From assembly GCA_018343915.1 (NCBI GenBank), contig JABRWF010000004.1, forward strand, positions 1,984,001 through 2,048,000: DNA of 64,000 nucleotides. The letters run 5' to 3'. The stretch is from Agroathelia rolfsii. Its lineage: Eukaryota > Basidiomycota > Agaricomycetes > Amylocorticiales > Amylocorticiaceae. Shown here piece after piece: positions 1 to 12,887 of the stretch. Below the pieces are notes generated by a model that ran no database searches, had not been told where the DNA came from, and worked only from the letters and a program-made list of their open reading frames with translations. The position numbers and the translations under genes are program-made. Position 1 is the stretch's first letter, and the number at the start of each line of letters is the position of its first letter.

Positions 1-29
1 AAGTCCCGGAGGAAAGCTGACCAGCAATG

Positions 30-3000
30 CTATCGCGAAGCTAATGTAACTTTGTCCGAAGACTCGTATTCAATATGATCTGCTGCAAGCCTGAGTGTTA
101 GCACTCGATCATCAGAGACCATGATAATCTCGTCTCGACTGTAAGGTCGAGGATACGAGTTATTATAGTACGTTTGAGATGACCCTATTAGACATATAGA
201 GTTATTATACAATGGTTGGCGATCAATATAGATAAAGGAGGCGTACCATATGAGTTATAACCCTGTTGATTGTACATGTTCGGATGTTGTTGATAAGACA
301 GGTGAGAGCTGTTAATGGTAGATGGCGGTGCGTCGGCAAATAGAAGGCGCAGGTTGTTTCCTTGGATGACTTGGGACATTAATCCGCTCTCAACATGTCG
401 TATCTCGACAAACGTAGGCTCAAACGCCAAAACATAGGGGAAATGCAAAGCTGGAATGAGTTTCAACGTCAGATCAAACTCAGAAAGAAGGGTAGGCAAG
501 TGCACACCAAAGCCTGTTGGGTTGCCTTCCCAATGAATCATAAAATCTTTCCTTGACCACCGACCAATCCGGTTGACATAAAACGCGAATTCTATATAAT
601 CCCTGCTCTGTCAACACATCCAGGCACGGCCAGGGAAATGAAACTGACCATCATAACAAAGCAGGAACTCATTATCAATACGATAAATAGCCATTGGCTT
701 GATATTCTCCCGTTTACGTATAAAGTCCAGGGATTCATCAGCGGGGTCGAGTAAGCCCTGAGTGTCCAGTGTCTCGAGGTCCACGATCTGGAATCCCTTC
801 AAACAGCCGATACAGAGCCGAGTCCTCAAGAAGAAGTGAATAGAGGTTGACTCGACGGGGATATAAAATTCCTATTCAAGTGTCAAATAGGCTTGTTTAT
901 GACATCAGATGATCGCTGACGCTAACCTTGAACGGCTCCAATGTGTCGTTGCCGCCTTGCAGAAGTTTCTTGAATGTTGGCTTGCTCCTTCCGCGTACGT
1001 TTTGGTCGATCGGTTCCAGCGTCTTAATGGTGCTTGACAAGGGACTGGACTTGACAATGCAGACCAGCGTCCTGCCCAGACATACACCCGCCTTGAAGAA
1101 GGATGTATGGGACGATATACGCTTGGCACGTTTGAGTCCCGCATTGGGGTCCGTGGTACTTATCGCCTCAAAGGGTATTGCAATCACTTGTCGTTCTGTA
1201 GCAGATGAGTTGATCCATTAGCTAGAGTTGATGAAAGAAGATGGACCATGTACCTGACAAGACAATGAGGAGTTGATATTCCTCCAGGAAATCAATCTGC
1301 GACACATCCAATAGCTCAAGAACCTTCACTGGAGAACGATGAGGATCGCGTAGGTCCGAGAGGTATACACCATCGTCAGTGCCGTAGACCACTTTTTGAC
1401 CGCCATCTGTATCAATCGACTCATTAAGCCATGGTTCGTAACAGCCCAGTTTAACATTTTGGCAACTTACGGAAAGGAGCCGCACACTTGACTTTGTTCA
1501 TTCCCACGAAAAAGCCTTCGCTGAGGACCCTCATATCGAATATCGAGCTCCGTTCCCGCATCGCCTCCTGTTGCTTTGTTATGGTCTCGACCCACTTCCG
1601 CTGGCTGACATACGTATTGGCCCACAGCGTGATCTGATAATGCTTGCGACCCAAATGGACAAACGTTATCGAGTGACCACCTTTTTCGGGACGAACAGCG
1701 ATGTTAGGAGCGTAAGGCGCGCCTTTCGTGAAGGAGCTCTTTTTGACAAGGTGGCGAGCATTCTTGCTCCTAAGGGTGTTAGTGGCCTGTTCGTCTGGTG
1801 CATAGATCAAGAGAAGCTCGAGGGGTATTGGCTATTTTTCGGGGTAATGTCTCTATTGACTAACACATTCAAAATGTCAAATGCATTATGACTTACTCGT
1901 CGGTAAACTTTGTACTGTTCGTTCTTACTCTTCTGTTTAACAATTAAGAGTGCATGGTCGAACAGGAACACGATCAAGTCCCCTGAATCGCCGCCTTGAC
2001 CACTACCTACGCGCTTGTTCAGGGCACCCTTGTAAATAAGCTCGCGTCCTTCCTCCCTGAGCCGAAGGTTCTAAAATATAAAACACGTTTCGTGAATATT
2101 ATCACGAGATGGGCGCAAGAAAACAGACATACAACTTCTTCTCCGGGGCGGAAGGTAAGCTGTTGATCAAGCTGGAAGAGATTAAATCTATTCTCTGTCC
2201 GACCAGTCTCGACGTTAACTTTGGCTAGGAACTCGCGAATGAGTGCTACCGCCTTCGTTAGCCCCTCCTTGTCAGAATTATCATCCGTGGTATGCTTAAT
2301 GACAGCTTCGAGAAGGAGAGGATATCGAGCTAAACGGGCTGTTGGTTTCGTTAGGTAACCATTGAGCTCGAGTTTACGCGACTCGGGTGCACGCTCGGTC
2401 ACCTGAGGAAAAGAAGGCGTGTCAGCCCAGTCGAGAGTCCATCCCCATTAGAGGGAAAGATTACCTCGACGAATTGCGCAAACGCCGGATTGGAGCTCTT
2501 TTCCTTCTCAAACTCGTACTTGCCGTAAAGCTGATGTGCGCCATAGCTCACGAAAGGCGAGAAATGTGGGATGGCATCCAAGAAGATATCTGATATACCC
2601 CCAACAACAGCATATTGTTTCTGTCGCTTGTTTAGGGCATCCCGAAGGCGGGTGTTGACAGCAATGATGTCGTGAATGTTCCAGAACACCTGTTCCAAGA
2701 AATCCGTGCGTCTTTCCACAGGGATGATATCTGAATCCTTAAGGACATTGATCCATGACTGAAACATGATGTCAGTTTGCGGCGGATAGCAGTGGGAAAG
2801 AAGATCAGCATACATCACGAAGATACTCCATATCCTGGACGAAGTTGCGCTCAGAGTAGACAACCTCGTTGATAGCTTCCTGACGCTTCTTCTCCTTGTC
2901 AGAAAGACTATCGGCAATCTCTTTGGGCACTGTATGTATCCAAAGGGTACCGGGTTCCTAAATCAAGAGGTTATCTACTGCACAACCATGGATATCCGAG

Positions 3001-5031
3001 GAGACATACCACAAGATCGCCCAGAGACTCCCGGCTGACTTGTTTCTTCAGTCCAGGCTGAGGCTTCATGTTCAGTCTTGCTTGCTGCTCTAATCGTCTA
3101 GGACATGCTATACTATAGCATAATGCATCACGAGAGCAAGTGGGAGAATAACAGTCCGTTAACAGTGTGAACACGCCAGATGGCAGTGGCATGTCTTCTG
3201 TCTCAAGTCTCGTGGGTATCGGCGAGCTTGGATCGCCGTCGTCTTGAGCCAGCGAACTCTGATACATGGGAACTGGCAGTTCCGACCTCTCCTCGCCATC
3301 TTCCACCAGTTCGCCACTCACAAACGGACTGCGCAGCTGAGTCCGGAACTGATAAATCTCCGCCGAGCTATCTCGTAGTCGGTGGTCATACGTTACATCA
3401 TGGAAAAATTTCTGCGCGTCTAGCGCACGCCCAAGAAGCAGAGCAAGATTCCTATCCGTCGTCTTGATGATGTACGCAATCCGATCAACGGCTTCGCGCC
3501 CATCAAAGGCGTCACTGTATGTTAGACCATCCTTAACCCGATCCCCTAGCGTGATGCGCTCCTTGAAGGCCTGAGCTACTCGGGAAAGCAGTGCAGGGTA
3601 TACCACAGGCGATGATCGACGGGGGCGTGCGGAACCAGACGACCGGCGGTTACCCTGGCGGTTAGGAGTTCTTGAACGCGGTGTCGCCTTAGAAGGTATG
3701 GGTGTGGAGGGATTCGACATGCTCGTGACTCGGTCTTGAACGGCACGCTCACGAAACAAATGTGGGGGCATCGTTCGCGCGGATTCAGAGGATCGCCGAG
3801 CAGATGTGGTGTACATGGTATCAACCAGTGTGGAAGAAGATGGTGATGATGAGCTAGCGGGAGCATGAGAGTTTGAAAGAGTTGTGTCGACTTGGAGAGG
3901 ATAAGGTTTTGCCGCAACGCCTGGACCATCCGAAGAGCCTATTCGATGCCGAGTTTGTAGCTGGGATACTCGGTCATGCATGACTGTGAAGAAATTGTGA
4001 GATGGGTCACAAGGAGATATTTATAAAAAGCCCACCTCTTCCAGTCATAGAAGAGTAGATATCGGCTTCACTAATGACATCTGAAATCACAGAGTCGCGC
4101 CGCCTGTTGGGGGTTTGGTGACCTGAGCCTGAGCTATTGCTGGCTGATCATTGATCGACGAAGTCAGTAAAAAATGATGTAATTCAAAGCAACACTCGAG
4201 AAAGCAGCAATATTATGTATCCATTTGTAGAAATAGACGCTCATACATGCATCCCTCTCATGCAAAACCAATTGCTCCGAAGTTTCGGCGCCAGCATGAT
4301 CAACCTGTGCTACATTATGGGCACACAAAAGAAACTCGAGAGAAATATGCAAGGCAGAAAGATTTGTTGGAAATGCATATTGACGTAAGATCAGAGAGAT
4401 GATGTGTCCCGGAAGAGCGTTCCAAGGGTCAGATAAAGGAAATTCGAGACTCACATAAACTCGTCGACTGTCTGTCCCCAGGCTGGCCATTTGAGCCAAA
4501 ATCTAGTCCCAAGTTGCCATCACTGCTTTCGATATCTAAGCCTATATGAGGTAGACCTTCATGGCGATGCTGCTGGCCCTGTGGACTGTTGAGATACACC
4601 TGAGCCTGGTAGGCTTGGGCCGGAGTCAGACCAGCGCGTGTGAGAGGCTCAAGACTCTGATCAAACTGTGGCTCCGGCAAGGGAGCTGGTACTCCAGATG
4701 AAGAGCCAGCTATAGATCGTGTTCTGGAGTAGACAGAGGGTGGCCCTGGAGCCCGAGGGCCGAGTGGTGGCAAGGAGGAATAGCCTTGATAGTGATATGC
4801 CGGACGGTAGTAGGACTCGCCATGACTACTCAAAGAAGCGGGATACGTGGGGCCACGATCTACATAGCCTGGATAAGACTGGTACGGAGATTGCTGATAG
4901 TAAGCTGCCTGTGGTGGTAACTGTTGGATCTGGGAGGATTGGTGATGATTTGCACTAGGCCGTCCGAATATGGATTCGAAGGCAGCATTTCTTTTGTTTT
5001 CGGGTTGTCGGGGTCCAGCAGGTCTTTCCAT
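30..5031 (-). CDS. Rho1 guanine nucleotide exchange factor (Rom1/Rom2 type)
   Basis: Activates Rho1 GTPase in the cell-wall-integrity pathway at the plasma membrane. The protein starts with a disordered Q/P/Y-rich region (about residues 1-230; AFESIFGRPS near the start), then a DEP domain (about 360-445, 3400-3600), a RhoGEF/DH domain (2100-2900), a PH domain (1450-2080) and a C-terminal CNH domain (190-1250, with GCLKGFQIVDLETLD and AIYRIDNEFLLCYD). This order is that of fungal Rom2. Exon 1 ends at 4455; exon 2 is 4036-4143; exon 3 starts at 3983. The last intron ends just before the exon coding SSQTYYNNSY, and TAG is at 30-32, so the 3' end is inside the window. The start could be 5073 instead (14 more residues); 5031 is chosen because MERPAGPRQPENKR leads straight into the conserved segment. 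Intron 1 (4144-4454) is long for this window and could hide another exon. Confidence 0.9.
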
Positions 5032-6228
5032 ATGCAATCCCTGAGGCAGCGATGAAAGCCAAAAGAGCAGCACACTGGTGTGCGTTCAAAGTCGACGAGA
5101 CAGACGAACCGGAACAGGCTTGCAAGTGGTGGTACGAGCCTTGTCACTCGGGCCCGTGACGGAGCGTGACATCGCCATTACGTCCGCTGTGATGACCTTG
5201 CAATTGCCGCCAAGCATCACAAAATTATTTCCAACTGCCAGCGGCAGGAACAATTTCCACTAACACATGCCTCTCCTGGCGATGCTCTTAGCTATGACCC
5301 GGACAAGTACTCCTATCTGCGTAAAAACAATCAAGCTGTTGTGTCTAACGTCTCCAGTTGCAGCTTGCAAAATCATGATGTCATTCCCTCGTCGTCATGC
5401 ATGCTCGTGGTCACTGCACTGCAACGGGTATGGTCCCTCCCGGTAATTACGCGAGCACTTAGTTTGATACTATTTATAAAGGCAGTATTGCGGTTAGGTA
5501 ACATCGTATGTTGCCCATGAGTGCAACAGCTACGACTCACTCTCATATGATATACGTCTTGTGGACGCATAACCTGAAATTGTGGGGCCTTGAATACCTG
5601 CTGATATTTCACATGATATTCATTAATTCTGCATTTCTCAAGAAGCGTGGACATGCCATACCCCCACCCCCCAACCCTCCTTTCCAGTCTGGAAAAGGCA
5701 CAATAGATGGTCCGGTCCGGTCCGAGAGGGCATGTCCTCGCGGATGCAAATTTTATCATGCAGCAGCATTGCAACCATGCATGCAGCCCCGGACCTGTCT
5801 TAACCCTCTGCTTGTTCAAGCCGCCGGTCGTTCTTCACAAGACGCTGGATTAAGACTATGCTTCATCAGGACTCGTTCTTCATCAGCTTCTGAGGTATCG
5901 CAAGTGTCACCTCGGGTGGGATCCACATGGCTACTGTCACATTTTACGCACTTGCCTTGTCGCACATGTGATCTAATCAACGTGTGTAGCCAATTCGACA
6001 CCAAATCTACTGCGTCATTCCTTCATGTGTACCTATTCTCGGTGTTGAAGCTGATAACATGTCATTCAAATTGTCTTCGACCACACGGAAAGTGGCGGTT
6101 CCGTAACTCGAGAACCATCTTCATCACAGAAGACTGCCCACTTGGCGACGCTGGCATCGTATAAAATCTCTCGACGTTGCTGGTCTTCGTCCCACAGCGT
6201 TGCCTTGGCTTCAAGATCAAGCGGGACC
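5032..6228. other. Divergent intergenic region between Rho1 GEF and secreted nuclease
   Basis: No gene is recognised here. It should carry both promoters. A C-rich run at about 5659-5675 contains CCCCAC, which on the other strand fits the SYGGRG consensus of CreA/Mig1 carbon repressors. The TATA box for the nuclease gene is at 6161. Confidence 0.5.
6161..6166 (+). promoter_or_regulatory. TATA box of secreted nuclease gene
   Basis: TATAAA lies 68 nt upstream of the ATG at 6229, a spacing that fits a fungal TATA-dependent promoter with a short leader. Confidence 0.55.
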
Positions 6229-8469
6229 ATGCTCTCATCTCTATTCCTCGCAGCCGCATTGGCGTCATCTGCCTACGCCGTGACCGTCGCCGAGATTCAA
6301 GGCACCAAGTTTCAGTCCACTTATGCCGGACAATCTGTCTCCGACGTCTGGGGTATTGTGACAGCTAAGGTAATGCGTGGCATTATCTCATTTCAAATTG
6401 ATATACTCATCAATGAGCTCAGACTAGTGATGGATTTTATATGACGGGAGATGCCTCCTCCGATGATCGTGAATCCGATGGCATTTTCGTTTATACCACA
6501 TCTAGCTCCGTCTTGGAAGAGCTCGCTTCGGGCGATAGCGTCTACGTCAGCGGAACTGTGAACGAATACCGTTCTGACGACTACCCGAACGACCTCACGC
6601 AGACAGAGATTTCCGGTACTACAGTCAAGGTTGAAAGCACCGGCTATTATACGGCCCCTTACATTACTCTTGGTGCTGATAGAACCCCGCCTCTGTATTT
6701 ACTCTCGGCATTGGACACTGGCAATGATGGCTGGCTGTCTGTTCCCAATGGTGTCAACCAGGTTGATACTACCGATGGGACGTTGCAACCTACGGTCTAC
6801 GGTCTCGACTTCTGGGAGAGTTTGGAGGGCCAACTTGTTAAGGTCCCTAGCCCTACCTCTGCCTCTTTCAACAATGATTACGGTGAATTTTGGGTCTACG
6901 GTAATTGGACTGTAACGGGCAAGAACGCTCGCAAGGGATTAACCATTACAATTGGTGTGCTTTCAACTACTTGTCTCTACGGCACAAGAGTTTATATAGT
7001 CATAGATCCCAGCGGCCTTCCTGATGGTACACCTGAGGTTATTCTCGTTGGTGATCCTCTTGATAACAGTACCAATCCTACGGTTGCTATTGGTACCACA
7101 CTTTCCGAAATTACTGGTGTCATCCAATTCCAGTGAGTCTACTGGAAGTATGAATAAATGCCACTCTTACCCATGCAGTATATAGATATGGATTCTTCTA
7201 CCTCTTGCCACTGACTGCTCCCACAATTGAGACATCGCCCTCTACTGATGTCGCTGCAACAAACGTCACCGAATCTTCATCCGCATGCTCTATTAGAATT
7301 GGTGATTACAACGTGCGTTTGGACATTAAACGCCTTTAAGAATCACCCTCGTTGCTTACATGTTGCTCACAGATCGATAACTACTCTCCTAATAACTCCC
7401 GTCAGCCTTTGATTGCCTCGCAGATCGTCGAGAAGTTAGGAAATCCGGACATTGTCTTCTTGCAAGAAATCCAAGATAACAGCGGTCCCACCGACGATGG
7501 CGTCACTTCTGCTAATGTTACCCTAAGTGGTCTGGTTGATGCTATTGCTGCCGTCCCCGGAGGTGTGACTTATTCCTGGATTGACATTGACCCGATCAAT
7601 GACGAGGATGGTGGTGAGACCGGTGGAAACATCCGTCCAGCATATCTGTATGTGGAACACATTCATACTCTACCGCTGTTGGAGACTGAGATACTGGAAT
7701 GCTACAGATATAACCCGAAAAAGGTGACACTTGTTTCCGGATCACCTGCAGGAACTGCTCTTGATGCCACAGAAGTCATCAGCACATCCAGTGGACTTAG
7801 TCTCAGGTATGTTATTTGTTCGTTCTGCTACGATTGACCATTTCACTCATACTTCTCAGTTACAACCCTGGGCGCATTGATCCTACGAATGAAGCATGGA
7901 ATGCCTCCCGCAAGCCTATCGCAGCAGCTTGGCAGACAACCACTGGCGAACACTTCTTTACTATCAACGTTCAGTTCACTGCCAAGCTCGACAGTACCAC
8001 CACTTTCGGTAACGCTCGCCCTCCTGTTAACGCCGGTGTAGACCAGCGCACGTCTCAGGTTAACGTGACCGTTGTAAGCCCTCTTTAGCTCTTTGTTCAT
8101 CCAAGAAGTCCTTATGATCTCCATCCCATGTCGAATCAGGACTTCGTCAAAAGCATCCTTGCCCTGGACTCCTCTGCTTCTATCATTTTCGGAGGTGACT
8201 TCAACGAGTTCACGCAAACCACCTCCGTGTTCGCTGCCCTTGATGGTGTCATGCAGGAAGCTGACGTCCTGGCTGGTATCCCTCCCGTCGAGCGTTACAC
8301 GTACAACTACTACCAGAGCTGCGAGCAACTCGATCATATCTTTGTCTCGAGCGCGATAGCCAACCGTGGTGTGGAGGCAGAACATGTCCACGTAAACCAG
8401 TACTCGGCTAATTTGACCGCTCGCGCGAGCGATCATGATCCCACGGTGGCCAAATTCTCTGTCTGCTAG
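6229..8469 (+). CDS. Secreted endonuclease/exonuclease/phosphatase-fold nuclease with N-terminal OB domain
   Basis: Predicted extracellular nuclease or phosphoesterase. The ATG at 6229 opens a signal peptide (MLSSLFLAAALASSAYA). After it comes an OB-fold-like segment of the kind found in YhcR/ExeM-type nucleases (about residues 20-300). The EEP catalytic domain follows: IRIGDYNIDNYSP, the metal-ligand Glu in VFLQEIQD, GGDFNEF, LDHIFVS, and the terminal SDHDP. Splicing is consistent: introns 6370-6422, one from the GTGAGT after VIQF, one after GDYN, one inside RPAYLYNPKK, one after LSLS, and one ending just before DFVKSILAL. Each joins into an uninterrupted frame ending at TAG 8467-8469. The substrate (DNA, RNA or a phosphoester) cannot be decided. 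The next gene downstream is a pectin-side-chain hydrolase on the same strand, so release of nutrients from plant material is a reasonable role, but that is inference. Confidence 0.88.
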
Positions 8470-9161
8470 GCGTCACGCACCCTGCTGTTACATCTTATTG
8501 ATGTTGATACTCGTACATTGATTGTAAACAAAATTGAAACGGGTTCATGCAAGTGTACTCTGTTGACTCTATCAAAATTGTATTGGTTTTGAACGTCATC
8601 ACGTCTATAAAACCTTGTGTGCCTATTAAACAGAGTCATGTCCATCCCTATCCGACCCAGAACGGACTTGACGAACGTAAATCCTCTCATCAGTCTCGTG
8701 TTTGCCCGCATGAACAACCCCTGATATCCACGTGACGTTAAGAAGCAAGATGGAAGGGTCGACAGAACTCGAAAAGCCTGAACTCGAATCAACAGCTCCG
8801 TCATGGGTCTTCAAATGCAGCTATTTTCTCAACTCTCGGGGACGACGTAACATGATGTCAATGCCCCGATATCTAATTTTCTTATTTGAACCTCATTACT
8901 AGTGCTGAAACTGTTAAGTTGACTAGCAGGATGCTATCGACTCGAGTTCTCTATGTCCACTTTTCCGGCTAGTATTGATGTATGATGGCTTACCACCGAC
9001 CAAATAGCATGCATCTCCCATTACCGATTGTCTTGCGTTAGCACCGGGCCGTCTCCAATGATGTATGATCTTCAGACATTGCTGAATTGGATGGAAGCTA
9101 TAACCCCACCCAGCCGTTGGCCTCATGACCTGCCGAGCTCTCTTCTCGCCTGAGCAATGGA
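8470..9161. other. Intergenic, promoter of GH105 gene
   Basis: No gene seen. CCCCACCC at about 9104 matches the reverse of a CreA/Mig1 SYGGRG site and lies about 110 nt upstream of the GH105 ATG. Confidence 0.4.
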
Positions 9162-9167
9162 TATAAA
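9162..9167 (+). promoter_or_regulatory. TATA box of GH105 gene
   Basis: TATAAA 54 nt upstream of the ATG at 9216. Confidence 0.55.
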
Positions 9168-9215
9168 AGCGCCTCTCGAAATCCATGAGATGAGGTTGCG
9201 AGCACGTTTGACAAC

Positions 9216-10865
9216 ATGTTCTCTCCCTCACCTGTGCTATGCGTCTTACTTGCTGGTTTGAGTTCAATCTCACCCGCGGTCGCACTAGACCATCCTGCGT
9301 CTTACGCTGAGTGGGCAGCAAACTCTGCCATTTCACGAGGCCAGGGCAACGGTCTATCCTCCGGGCAGCCGTCCGTGTCATACGAACATGGCGAATTTTG
9401 GTGGGGCCTGCAACAACTCTACGAACGAGGCGGCAACCAGAGCTATTACGATTATATTGTGAACGGCGTGAACAACATTGTTACACCGAACGGGACCGTT
9501 ATTGGCGGCTACAAGTACGGATCACCAGACCCTCAACTACAATATGTAACTTACTAAATATCACAATGGTAGTCTAACAGCTTATGCTCTTGATCCGCTA
9601 CGTACTGGCCCCGCATTCCTGTATCTGTAAGAGCTCGATCCTTGTAACCTTGTGAAGCCTAAATACTGAAATCATATGGCTTTTTAGATATAACCAGACA
9701 GGAGACTCGAAATACAAGATTGCTGCCGAAACATACAGGAGTCAACTCTATACTCATCCTCGTACCCCTGAAGGTATCCCTTAATGACTTTCGTAATATT
9801 AACATATGTTGATATGACTTGTGATGGCAGGCCAGTTCTGGCATAAGCTCATCTACCCAGAAGAAGGTGAGTTTGTATATGCTTGGTTACATTGCATCAT
9901 ATGCTAAGAATCTGTAGGATGGCTGGATGGTATCTATATGGGCGATATGTTCTATGCTCAATATACTCATGATCTTGATGCTAAAAACTCAACGGCATGG
10001 GGTAAGTCTTGGTGCCTTCTCATAACTTATTCAATCGACGAAATTTATCTCGTAGATGATATTGCGCTGCAATTCAATCTCATGTTTGCGCATACAATCC
10101 AAAATGCTACCGCTCCTAACAATACCGGCCTCTTATATCACGGATATGACTATTCAAAGAAGGCTATCTGGGCATCACCTGATCGTGGACACTCGCCAGA
10201 AGTCTGGGACCGTGCCTTGGGCTGGTATTTCATGTCGCTCGTCGATATTATATCCATCTTCCCACAGTGGCACCCCGGCTATGCAAGCTTCCTGGAAATT
10301 CTTCAGCGATTAGCACCTAAGCTTCGCGATGCTGCGGATGCTCAAACCGGCGTTTGGTGGCTCGTGATGACACAGCCCGGCCGAACAGGCAACTATTTCG
10401 AGAGTAGTGGCTCCTCTATGTTTGTCTATGCACTCTTAAAGGCCGTACGCCTTGGGTACGTGCAAGATCCAGATGGTAGTATTGTTGCTGCTGCTACGAA
10501 AGCATATCGATATATGGTTTGTTGCGATTAAACTCACCTGGTTAATCCGGTAAATCTCATACTTTAATATCATACAGACGAGCAGCTGGGTTGTAGACAA
10601 CCATAACGGCACATTCAACTGGCTCAACACAGTAATCGTAAGCATTTTTATCCATTAGAGACGGATCATTCTTTGACATCTGTGAAATGACAGGTTGGAA
10701 GTCTGGATACAACGGGAGATTTTGAGGTGTGTTGATTGTGTTAATTGTTCGTGCATCAGGACTAATGCTAGCTTTTAGTATTACATTAGTCAACCGGTAG
10801 ACGTCAACGATCTCAAAGGAGTTGGTGCATTCTTGCTTGCTAGTCTCGAGTACGAGCGCTTGTAG
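9216..10865 (+). CDS. GH105 family unsaturated rhamnogalacturonyl hydrolase, secreted
   Basis: Family GH105 enzymes remove the unsaturated uronic acid left at the non-reducing end of rhamnogalacturonan I fragments after lyase attack. The signal peptide starts at 9216 (MFSPSPVLCVLLAGL). The alpha/alpha-barrel motifs are visible in order: YALDPLRTGPAFLYLY, RTPEGQFWHKL, GWLDGIYMGDMFYAQY, WDRALGWYFMSLVD and GNYFESSGSSMFVYALLKA. The C-terminus GVGAFLLASLEYERL ends at TAG 10863-10865. Exon 1 stops at 9514: an intron from GTACGG (9515) to GGTAG (9572) restores the frame as GGYN-LTAYALDP. Further introns start at 9627 and 9773, and others follow, including one with the weaker donor GTTTGT after RYM (about 10516). 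No frame breaks are needed, so the gene looks functional. Neighbours include a GH28 polygalacturonase 7 kb away. Confidence 0.9.
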
Positions 10866-10966
10866 CAAAATTTTACATATATGTATTTGTTGTTCATCAT
10901 GAACTGCATCACCTAAATCAAGTTTGTGCTATACTTGCATTGGCAGGTCTAACGGATTTTACTGTG

Positions 10967-10973
10967 CCTGAAT
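10967..10973. repeat. Left target-site duplication CCTGAAT
   Basis: CCTGAAT directly precedes the left terminal inverted repeat at 10974 and is repeated exactly at 13914-13920. The preceding G also matches if the element boundary is moved by one base, so the duplication could be 7 or 8 bp. Confidence 0.75.
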
Positions 10974-11450
10974 CCCGGTGAGAAATCGGTACGATGTAAT
11001 CCGACGAAATCCGACACGCTACGCACGCCGGATTTCACCGTAAAAGGGGACTATGCTACGTTGTAATACTATTTTTTCCGAGTGACATTAGTAAGAAGGG
11101 ACACTGATAAAATCATCTAAACAGTATTTAATCCGATGTAATACAGTGTATTTCGTTATAATGCGATTTATTAATACGATTCAATTTGATGCATTCCGGC
11201 TTGATATGATTTATATATAGGACAATTTTATTTTATTTTATTGTAGTATACTATCTAATATGTATCCATAAACAACTGCTGAATATATGCACAATTAAAA
11301 TCAAGCAAAGACTTTTGATATAATTTGCATGCTTACTGTCTATGCCACATCTGCAACTGGATTTGAATGAGACTTCCTAGGTTTTTGAGTGCTCTAAGAG
11401 ACAGATTTAAATTAATATAGGTTCAAGTTCAATTCAACTTTAAAACAAAC

Positions 11451-12062
11451 TCACGGATTTATCTGCAGCAGGCAGTTGCATGTTTGCTGGATCAAAATAT
11501 ATTTGTCCAGCCTTTGCGATTTTCTTGGGCATCCTTGATGCTTTGTTGTAGTATTAGGTAATTCACTATTACCCTTTTCAAGGGGCCCGGGTACTAGCAC
11601 AGGGGTAACCATATGCACCACCGTGGTATTGGTGTTGACACTGGTGCATGAAGTTGGTTCTGTGACTGATTTATGAGATGCTTGAAGTAGTAAACACTTA
11701 AAGGAAATCTTACCATGGCTAAGAGTAGGCGGTGTAGTTGCAGCAACTAACTCTGCTGGTACAGAGGAAGCAACAGCAGGAGTTGGCACCATGGGTGCAG
11801 CTGCTATCACTAATGGGACAAAAAGAGCAAGGGGAGTAATAATGGATGTAAGAGACAAAAAAGACGCAGTGACTTTTTCCAGTGGTACATTATAAAGGCA
11901 GATAGAAAAAAAAAAAAATCGCAATAACTTTGTACACCAGGAATAGAGACGTCGGAGGTACCGGTATAGCGACCGCAACAACTTTCTAGCTATGGCGGAA
12001 TATAGTAAAATGTTATAAATTCTGCGGTTTTCTGCGTATTCCGTTGCCATCAAGAACCTCAA
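11451..12062 (-). CDS. Unrecognised open frame inside the transposon
   Basis: 203 codons from ATG 12062 to the stop at 11451. The N-terminal half is Leu/Tyr/Arg-rich and hydrophobic; the middle is Pro/Ala/Val/Thr-rich; near the end is a short basic QGCPRKSQRL segment resembling AT-hook or transposase-associated tails. It lies entirely within the transposon and may be a residue of a transposon-encoded protein or a chance frame. No function assigned. Confidence 0.25.
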   Translation of the reverse strand: MRFLMATEYAENRRIYNILLYSAIARKLLRSLYRYLRRLYSWCTKLLRFFFFSICLYNVPLEKVTASFLSLTSIITPLALFVPLVIAAAPMVPTPAVASSVPAELVAATTPPTLSHGKISFKCLLLQASHKSVTEPTSCTSVNTNTTVVHMVTPVLVPGPLEKGNSELPNTTTKHQGCPRKSQRLDKYILIQQTCNCLLQINP

Positions 12063-12088
12063 AAAAATGATGGTGCATAGAACTGCTA

Positions 12089-12293
12089 CAGTGAGTATAT
12101 GCTATAGAAAAAAATATCTTGAGCAAAGAGAAACCCGGTGAAGCTTTAGAAAATCCGGAAGTTGAGAATGTTTAGTGTTGTTTAGCAGAAATACTGCAAG
12201 ATACACTAAAAATTCTTGACTTCCGTATTTTTTACAGCTTCACCAAATTTTTCTTTGCTCAAGATATTTTTTTTCTATGGCATATAATCACTA
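12089..12293. mobile_element. Foldback MITE with TA flanks
   Basis: The left arm (CAGTGAGTATATGCTATAG, then A-rich, then ATATCTTGAGCAAAG) is the near-perfect reverse complement of the right arm ending at 12293. The arms meet around 12190, so the whole 205-bp unit can fold into one hairpin. TA at 12087-12088 and at 12294-12295 fits Tc1/mariner-type target duplication. Nested inside the larger transposon. Confidence 0.65.
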
Positions 12294-12733
12294 TATACGC
12301 CTCGGGAAAAATAATTTTGCTTCAAAATAAAATTGCCGTTGCGGTGCTGACTCTAAGCATATATGCACCCTGCATGCCTTTACAGCCAAACTACAGACTT
12401 TTCTAAAATTTAATGATACAGATGGCTAGAAAATGTATCAAAAGTCTCTCATGAGTTTTTATCTGAAGTAAAACAGTATGGAAGTGACCAAAGTATGCAA
12501 AATACACATTCATGGAAACTTTTGCAAACTGCGAGTATACTACTGCTATGGGAATGGCCGGTACTTGGGAAAAACAGCCTGTTACTGCCACCAAAAAATA
12601 GAGAAAATGTTACAATGTAAAGCCCGAGAATCAAGACACGTCCAAGATGTCCCAGATAGTCTACCTGGAAGCAGCAATTAATAGCTGTATACTAGACCAG
12701 GTGAAGAAGAAACGATTATAGATACCCAACAGG

Positions 12734-12754
12734 TTTTTTTTTTTTTTTTTTTTT
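12734..12754. repeat. Poly-T run (21 nt)
   Basis: Uninterrupted T on the plus strand. It could be the poly-A end of a minus-strand retroelement insertion, but no coding remnant is visible beside it. Confidence 0.5.
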
Positions 12755-12887
12755 GATAGAGCGCCAGTAGCTAATAAAAAAAGATCAAGGGGCCAGTAGA
12801 TATATCAGAGCACGGGCATGAATTGGTTGATTCTTTCTGGAACCCAGGGCATCGACAGAAATGATGCAGTCGATCATTTAAATAAGG

